From: an uncultured Saprospirales bacterium | GTDB taxonomy: Bacteria; Bacteroidota; Bacteroidia; Chitinophagales; JADIYW01 | Length of the DNA stretch: 19,208 nt | Direction: 5' to 3' | Assembly (NCBI GenBank): GCA_938008535.1 | Contig: CALLKF010000084.1 | Span: 1 to 19,208, forward strand | Shown: positions 13,651-19,208 of the stretch, in pieces | Layout of the letters: every line of letters begins with the position of its first letter | How positions within the stretch are numbered: position 1 is the stretch's first letter | Translations under genes and position numbers: made by a program | Notes under the pieces: generated by a model | What the model was told of the DNA's origin: nothing | The model's database searches: none | The model's input: the letters and a program-made list of their open reading frames with translations, nothing else

Positions 13651-16572
13651 ATGCTATACGACTATAATAAAATTGAAGAAGAAGCTCGAAAAAAATGGAA
13701 CGATAACAACGTTTATGAAGTAAAAAATTCTTCTGATAAACCAAAATATTATGTACTTGATATGTTTCCGTATCCAAGTGGTGCTGGCTTGCATGTTGGT
13801 CATCCTTTAGGTTATATTTTTTCTGATATTTATGCACGCTACAAACGCATGAAAGGTTTTAATGTTTTGCATCCAATGGGTTTTGATGCATTCGGTTTGC
13901 CTGCGGAACAATACGCGATTCAAACTGGTCAACATCCGGAAAAAACAACAGAAGATAATATCGAAACCTACATCAAACAATTGAATAAAATTGGCTTTTG
14001 TTATGATTGGAATCGCAAAGTAACAACCTGCAAACCTGAATATTACAAACATACACAATGGATATTTTTACAGCTTTTTAATTCATGGTATAACAAAACA
14101 ATTGATAAAGCTGATACCATTTCTAACTTAATAAATATTTTTGTTGAACAAGGCAACGCATCAGTAAATGCTGCTTGTGATGATAAAGTGCAAATTTTTT
14201 CTGCTGATGAATGGAATGCATTTTCTCCAAAGCAACAACAAGATATTTTAATGGAATATCGCTTAGCATTTCAAAAAGAATCGTTTGTGAATTGGTGTCC
14301 AGCACTAGGTACCGTTTTAGCAAACGATGAAATAGTGAATGGTGTTTCAGAACGTGGCGGTCATCCAGTAGAAAAGAAAAAAATGTCACAATGGTTTTTG
14401 CGTATAACAGCTTATGCAGAACGTTTGTTGAATGGTTTAGATACCTTGGATTGGAATGAAAGTATGAAAGATATGCAGCGCAACTGGATTGGAAAATCAA
14501 TAGGTGCAATGGTGTCTTTTCCATTAAAAGGTCACGATAATAAAATAGAAGTTTTCACCACAAGAGTAGATACTATTTTTGGTGTGTCGTTTTTAGTAAT
14601 AGCACCGGAACATGATTTAGTTAATCAAATCACAACGCCTGAATTTATTAGTGCTGTAGAAGAATATAAAAAAGTATGTGCTTCTAAATCAGATATTGAA
14701 CGACAAGCAGAAAAACAAGTGTCAGGGCAATTTACAGGTGCGTATGTTTTGCATCCATTTACGCAAACCGAAGTACCAGTCTATATTGCAGATTATGTGT
14801 TGGCTGGCTACGGTACAGGTGCAGTAATGGCAGTGCCTTCTGGCGATCAACGTGATTACTTATTTGCGAAAAAATTTGAGTTACCTATCATTTCAATTTT
14901 AGATGCACAGCAAAATATAGAGAACGAAGCAGACGCAACTAAAGAAGGCAAATACATCAATTCTGATTTTATTAATGGCATGAATTATAAAGAAGCAACT
15001 GTCACTTTAATTCAAAAATTAGAAGAGAAAAAACTCGGTTATGGCAAAGTGAATTTCCGTATGCGTGATGCAGGTTATTCGCGACAAAGATATTGGGGCG
15101 AGCCGTTTCCGATTTACTATGATAAAGACGGAATTATTCATACAGTTGCGGAAGATAAATTGCCAGTAATTTTACCAAATGTTGATTCTTATAAACCAAC
15201 TGGAACCGGCGAAAGTCCATTGGCAACAGCGACTGAATGGGTAACACAACATGGTGAAGACACACGCATGGAAACCGATACGATGCCAGGTTATGCAGGT
15301 AGTTCGTGGTATTTTTTGCGATATATGGATCCGGAAAATCCAACTGAATTAGTAAGCAAAGCAGCACAGGAATACTGGCAGAATGTAGATTTTTATGTAG
15401 GTGGTTCTGAGCATGCAGTTGGTCATTTATTATACTCACGTTTTTGGCATAAATTCTTAAAAGACATTGGCAAAGTAAGCTCCGAAGAACCATTCAAAAA
15501 AATGGTAAACCAAGGAATGATTCAAGGTGTAAGTAAGTTTGTTTATCGATATAAATTCAATAATAAAAAAACGTCACAAGAAATAAATAAAACATTGTTT
15601 GTAACAAAAGATAAAATAAATAATGTTGGATATGTTTCGGATCTTTTAAATAAACATTTTAATGTTAATGAATTATTTGGTAGCAATGCAAAAGCTGAAG
15701 ATAATTACGAAGATGACAAAAATATTTTTCCAACGGATGTCTTAATAACACCTTTACACGTTGATATAAAATATGTCAAAAATGATATTCTTGATTTTGA
15801 AAAACTTAAACAAGAAGATCATAATTATCAAGATGCAATTTTCATTACAGAGGAAGATGGTAACTATTATTGCGGAAGCGAAGTTGAAAAAATGTCCAAG
15901 TCTAAATTCAACGTGGTAAATCCTGACCAAATCATTGAACAATACGGCGCAGATACGTTCCGTATGTACGAAATGTTCTTAGGTCCAATTGATACCGCAA
16001 AACCTTGGGACACCAATGGTATTTCTGGTGTTGCGAATTTTATTCGTAAATTTTGGCGTTTATTTTATGATGATTTAGGTATTGCAAAAAACATCGATGC
16101 AGCACCAACACAAGACGAATTAAAAATCTTACATAAAACCATCAAAAAAGTAAATCAAGATATTGAAAATCTTAGTTTCAATACTTGCGTCTCTACTTTT
16201 ATGATTGGCGTAAATGAATTGGCAAAACTAAAAATAGTTTCAAAATCTACGCTAACAGAATTCGTTAAACTAATCGCACCATTCGCGCCACACACTGCAG
16301 AAATTTTGTGGTCAAATTTAGGAAACACAAATTCCGTAGTTGATGCAGATTTTCCTAAACACGATGAGCAGTATTTAGTAGAATCAACTTTTACTTATCC
16401 AATTCAAATCAATGGCAAACACAGAACTAACATCGAATTGCCAATTGATATGGAAAATGAGGAAATTCAAAGAGTAGTTTTAGCAGATGAAACTGTGCAA
16501 AAATTCACCGAAAATAAAGAACCAAAGAAATTTATTGTGGTGAAAGGCAGAATTGTAAATGTTGTTGTTTAA
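13651..16572 (+). CDS. leuS: Leucyl-tRNA synthetase, with an extended insert before KMSKS
   Basis: Attaches leucine to tRNA-Leu in the cytosol. Length is 973 residues from MLYDYNKIEEEA; the frame is open back to 13606, but those codons overlap the proposed promoter and do not fit the family. HIGH is His48-Val-Gly-His51 in FPYPSGAGLHVGHPLG, and KMSKS is Lys747-Ser751. The CP1 editing domain shows EVFTTRVDTIFGVSF and GTGAVMAVPSGDQRDY; the latter has Ser-Gly where many bacteria have Gly-His before DQRD. WGEPFPIYY and the SSWYFLRYMDP block are typical. Between GMIQG (to residue 626) and KMSKS lie about 120 residues, versus roughly 70 in the Bacteroidota enzymes I remember; the extra part (~residues 633-695) is Asn/Lys/Asp-rich, and its DNA (15541-15720) is only 22% G+C. 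The reading frame is intact, so the enzyme should be active. Confidence 0.95.
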   Translation: MLYDYNKIEEEARKKWNDNNVYEVKNSSDKPKYYVLDMFPYPSGAGLHVGHPLGYIFSDIYARYKRMKGFNVLHPMGFDAFGLPAEQYAIQTGQHPEKTTEDNIETYIKQLNKIGFCYDWNRKVTTCKPEYYKHTQWIFLQLFNSWYNKTIDKADTISNLINIFVEQGNASVNAACDDKVQIFSADEWNAFSPKQQQDILMEYRLAFQKESFVNWCPALGTVLANDEIVNGVSERGGHPVEKKKMSQWFLRITAYAERLLNGLDTLDWNESMKDMQRNWIGKSIGAMVSFPLKGHDNKIEVFTTRVDTIFGVSFLVIAPEHDLVNQITTPEFISAVEEYKKVCASKSDIERQAEKQVSGQFTGAYVLHPFTQTEVPVYIADYVLAGYGTGAVMAVPSGDQRDYLFAKKFELPIISILDAQQNIENEADATKEGKYINSDFINGMNYKEATVTLIQKLEEKKLGYGKVNFRMRDAGYSRQRYWGEPFPIYYDKDGIIHTVAEDKLPVILPNVDSYKPTGTGESPLATATEWVTQHGEDTRMETDTMPGYAGSSWYFLRYMDPENPTELVSKAAQEYWQNVDFYVGGSEHAVGHLLYSRFWHKFLKDIGKVSSEEPFKKMVNQGMIQGVSKFVYRYKFNNKKTSQEINKTLFVTKDKINNVGYVSDLLNKHFNVNELFGSNAKAEDNYEDDKNIFPTDVLITPLHVDIKYVKNDILDFEKLKQEDHNYQDAIFITEEDGNYYCGSEVEKMSKSKFNVVNPDQIIEQYGADTFRMYEMFLGPIDTAKPWDTNGISGVANFIRKFWRLFYDDLGIAKNIDAAPTQDELKILHKTIKKVNQDIENLSFNTCVSTFMIGVNELAKLKIVSKSTLTEFVKLIAPFAPHTAEILWSNLGNTNSVVDADFPKHDEQYLVESTFTYPIQINGKHRTNIELPIDMENEEIQRVVLADETVQKFTENKEPKKFIVVKGRIVNVVV

Positions 16573-16723
16573 CATTTTTCAATTATTTTGTAATTTTTGT
16601 CAATAATTTGATACCTATTTCTAATTAATTATGAAAAATTAGTACCTTAAATGTTAAATAATTAACAACATAGATGGAATTAACAAAACTTAATTAAATT
16701 TACATATCTAAAGCAATTTAAAA

Positions 16724-19208
16724 ATGAGAAAAAACATTACATTAACTTTAATGTTAGTGGTTATCTCTTTGCTATCTTTTTCTAAAGATTTCAAAGACGT
16801 AGCTATTAAATTCGTTAAAGAAAACAAAACTAACCTGCAACTTTCTGATCAAGACATCATGGATTTAGTTGTGGCAAAACAATACCATGACGATTTCACA
16901 GGATTCGATCGTGTGATTTTTCAGCAGTCAGTTAACGGACTAAACTTTAAAAATGGTTATATTGGTATTCACTTAAAAGATGGTGTTGTATTTAACAGTA
17001 CAACAAACGGTATTTTTGATTTGAAAAAACAAATAACAACTACATCACCTTCGATTGCAGCTAAAATTGCTTTATCTAAAGCTTATGCAGCAGTATATCC
17101 AAATGAATCAAAAACAGTTGGACAACCGAGATACAATGCAGAGAAAAAAGTTTACGTTTTTGGAAATGAAAATGACTTAAACAATTATGCAGAAGTTCAA
17201 TTAATGATTGTTAAAGACAATTATGAAAAAGCATTCTTAGCTTGGGAAGTTAGTTTCGGAAATTCAAAAGGTACTAACGTATGGAATGTTGAAGTGAATG
17301 CTATCAATGGTTCAATTATTGCCAAAAGAGATATGGTGTATCATTGTGAATTCGGAAAAGGTGAATATTTAAAATCTGAATCTTCTAATAATTCCAATAA
17401 ACTACTTTTTGTAGATGATCAAAATACAGGTGGAACATCTACATCTGATGATGTACAACAATTGGCAGGTGCATATAGAGTATATCCTTATTATACTGAA
17501 TCACCTGCATATGGTTCTCGAATTTTAATTAGTAATCCTGAAGATGCTGTTGCTTCACCTTTCGGTTGGCACGATACAAACGGTGCTGCAGGTGCAGAAT
17601 CTACTTTAACGAGAGGAAATAACGTTAATGCATATACAGATAAAGATGCAAATGATGCAGTAAATCCTACAACAGGTGTTGATAGATTTTACGCAGATGG
17701 TGGTGCCGCTTTAAATTTTGATTTTCCTTTAGATTTTACAAAACAATTAGACACCTTAGAAAACTCAAAACCTATACAAGTACAATTATTCTATATGAAT
17801 AACATGATGCATGATATAATGTACAAACATGGTTTTACAAAAGAGAATTTTAATTTCCAATTAAATAACTATGGTGGAAGTACTGCAACTGACAATGACC
17901 CAGTAAATGCAGAAGCTCATGACGGTTCTGGCTTAAATAATGCGAATTTTTATACAGCTCCAGATGGAACTAACTCTACATTTAATCGTACTCGTATGCA
18001 AATGTTTATGTGGGACGGAACACCACCTTCAACATTAAACTACAATGCACCTGGTACTATCGCAGAAAATGACGTTGCACACGGTTCACAAAATGGTTGG
18101 GGACCATGTTCATATAACGTTACTGGCGCTGTTGCAAATGCAACTTCAGCAACTTCTCCTTCTAGTTATGTTTGTGGTGCTGTAAACAATGCTGCACAAG
18201 TAACAGGTAAAATTGCTCTTATTGATAGAGGTGACTGTAACTTTTCTGAAAAAGTATTGAATGCTCAAAATGCTGGTGCTATTGGTGTTATCATCATCAA
18301 TAGACAAACTGCAGGAGATTCCTTAATAGGCATGGCGGCTGGTAATGCAGCTGGTAGTGTTACTATACCTGCAATGTTTGTTACATACGTTTATGGTCAA
18401 AAATTAAGAGATAATTTAGCTACTGCTAATGTTACAATGACTAGAGTTTCTACAAATAATTGTTTAGAATATGATGGCTCATTAGATAATGGAATTGTTT
18501 CTCATGAATATGGTCATGGAATTTCTAATAGATTAACAAACTCAGCAGGTGGAAATTCATGTTTAAACAATGCAGAACAAGGCGGTGAAGGTTGGAGTGA
18601 TTTCTTTGCGCTTGTTTTATCTAAAAAGCCTGGTGATAATAAAAATACAGAACGTGGAATAGGAAATTATGCTATTGGTTTACCATCAACTGGTGAAGGC
18701 ATTAGAAGATATCCTTACTCTTATGATATGTCCATAAACCCTTTAACTTATGCAGACATGGCAGCTAGTACTGAAGTACACGATATTGGTGAAATTTGGT
18801 GCTCAGCACTTTGGGATATGCATTGGTTATTAGTTGAGAAATATGGACACAGTACAGATTTTTATGCAGGTAATGGTGGAAACAATATAGCACTAAAATT
18901 AGTAATAGAAGGTCTAAAATTACAAAAATGTAGTCCTGGATTTTTAGATGCTAGAAATGCAATTTTAAAAGCAGATTCAATTTTATATGCTAAAGCAAAT
19001 ACTTGCGATATATGGACAGCATTTGCACGTCGTGGTATGGGATTTTCAGCATTACAAGGTTCAGCAGCGTTAGCATCTGACCAAACAGCAGCATTTAATT
19101 TGCCTCCATCTTGCTCTACCACACCTACAGTAACTTCAAGTTTCACAGCGAGCGACACGGTAGTATGTATAGGAGGAAGTTTAACGTTTACGAGTACATC
19201 GACGACAG
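16724..19208 (+). CDS. Secreted M36 (fungalysin-like) zinc metalloprotease, 3' end outside window
   Basis: An open frame of 828 codons reaching the right edge without a stop. Residues 1-20 (MRKNITLTLMLVVISLLSFS) are a signal peptide. Residues ~50-105 (IFQQSVNGLNFKNGYIGIHL) are an FTP-like propeptide, and ~108-210 resemble PepSY. The catalytic region includes LFYMNNMMHDIMYKHGF (~354-370), the zinc motif His594-Glu-Tyr-Gly-His598 and the third ligand Glu622 in GGEGWSDFFAL, all as in family M36. A protease-associated (PA) domain (~465-560, KIALIDRGDCNFSEKV) is inserted just before the zinc motif. From ~800 the protein enters a PKD-like domain (SFTASDTVVCIGGSLTF), so the unseen end probably has more PKD repeats and a type IX sorting signal. 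Its role would be extracellular protein digestion. The 151 bases before it hold no convincing promoter. Confidence 0.92.
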   Translation, partial: MRKNITLTLMLVVISLLSFSKDFKDVAIKFVKENKTNLQLSDQDIMDLVVAKQYHDDFTGFDRVIFQQSVNGLNFKNGYIGIHLKDGVVFNSTTNGIFDLKKQITTTSPSIAAKIALSKAYAAVYPNESKTVGQPRYNAEKKVYVFGNENDLNNYAEVQLMIVKDNYEKAFLAWEVSFGNSKGTNVWNVEVNAINGSIIAKRDMVYHCEFGKGEYLKSESSNNSNKLLFVDDQNTGGTSTSDDVQQLAGAYRVYPYYTESPAYGSRILISNPEDAVASPFGWHDTNGAAGAESTLTRGNNVNAYTDKDANDAVNPTTGVDRFYADGGAALNFDFPLDFTKQLDTLENSKPIQVQLFYMNNMMHDIMYKHGFTKENFNFQLNNYGGSTATDNDPVNAEAHDGSGLNNANFYTAPDGTNSTFNRTRMQMFMWDGTPPSTLNYNAPGTIAENDVAHGSQNGWGPCSYNVTGAVANATSATSPSSYVCGAVNNAAQVTGKIALIDRGDCNFSEKVLNAQNAGAIGVIIINRQTAGDSLIGMAAGNAAGSVTIPAMFVTYVYGQKLRDNLATANVTMTRVSTNNCLEYDGSLDNGIVSHEYGHGISNRLTNSAGGNSCLNNAEQGGEGWSDFFALVLSKKPGDNKNTERGIGNYAIGLPSTGEGIRRYPYSYDMSINPLTYADMAASTEVHDIGEIWCSALWDMHWLLVEKYGHSTDFYAGNGGNNIALKLVIEGLKLQKCSPGFLDARNAILKADSILYAKANTCDIWTAFARRGMGFSALQGSAALASDQTAAFNLPPSCSTTPTVTSSFTASDTVVCIGGSLTFTSTSTT

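Noticed and set aside
14123..14524. Long minus-strand open frame inside leuS
   Set aside because: Full overlap with leuS coding sequence, no recognisable protein features.
15541..15735. Intein in leuS
   Set aside because: Far too short and lacking intein splice-site residues and motifs; better seen as an expanded domain.
18862..19158. Minus-strand open frame near the right edge
   Set aside because: Lies within the M36 protease frame, which has strong domain evidence; shadow of that gene.

Overview
The window looks like chromosomal DNA of a free-living member of the Bacteroidota. It is AT-rich (about one third G+C). Leaders are A-rich without Shine-Dalgarno sequences, and several -7 boxes fit the Bacteroidota form TAnnTTTG. 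The dihydroorotase and leucyl-tRNA synthetase are of Bacteroidota type. A Wzi/RemB-like outer-membrane barrel and an M36 protease that enters a PKD-like domain fit a phylum using type IX secretion. I cannot name the genus. I see no rRNA, tRNA, CRISPR array, IS element or phage genes.

Layout. Bases 1-364 hold no supportable gene, only hairpins, a 13-bp direct repeat and a -7 box. At 365-1738 (+) lies a lipoprotein with a caspase/legumain-like His-Cys protease domain and an EF-hand loop. Copies of one hairpin with a GTGA loop sit on both sides of it. On the minus strand follow dihydroorotase (pyrC) and a FucP/GluP-type sugar transporter. Divergent from these is an outer-membrane beta-barrel (4683-6398, +). 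The minus strand then carries a PAPS-dependent sulfotransferase, a small secreted cysteine-containing protein and the peptidoglycan transglycosylase mtgA.

From 8968 everything is on the plus strand: a cytochrome P450, a thioredoxin-fold protein, an eIF2B-like protein, a TonB/TolA-like envelope protein and a coiled-coil protein, closed by a strong terminator at 13532. Then leuS (own promoter) and a large secreted M36 metalloprotease that runs off the right edge. That protease is a real gene of at least 828 codons and is easy to miss because it has no stop codon in the window.

Most genes are unrelated housekeeping or envelope functions, and I do not see one convincing new multi-gene system. 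The less ordinary signals are: the insulated caspase-like lipoprotein; an eIF2B-like protein whose active-site Asp position is Asn; an AT-rich extra segment inside leuS next to KMSKS; short-period (8-10 bp) repeats just before start codons, one of which contains a perfect -7 promoter box; and a sharp composition change where the M36 protease enters its PKD-like domain.
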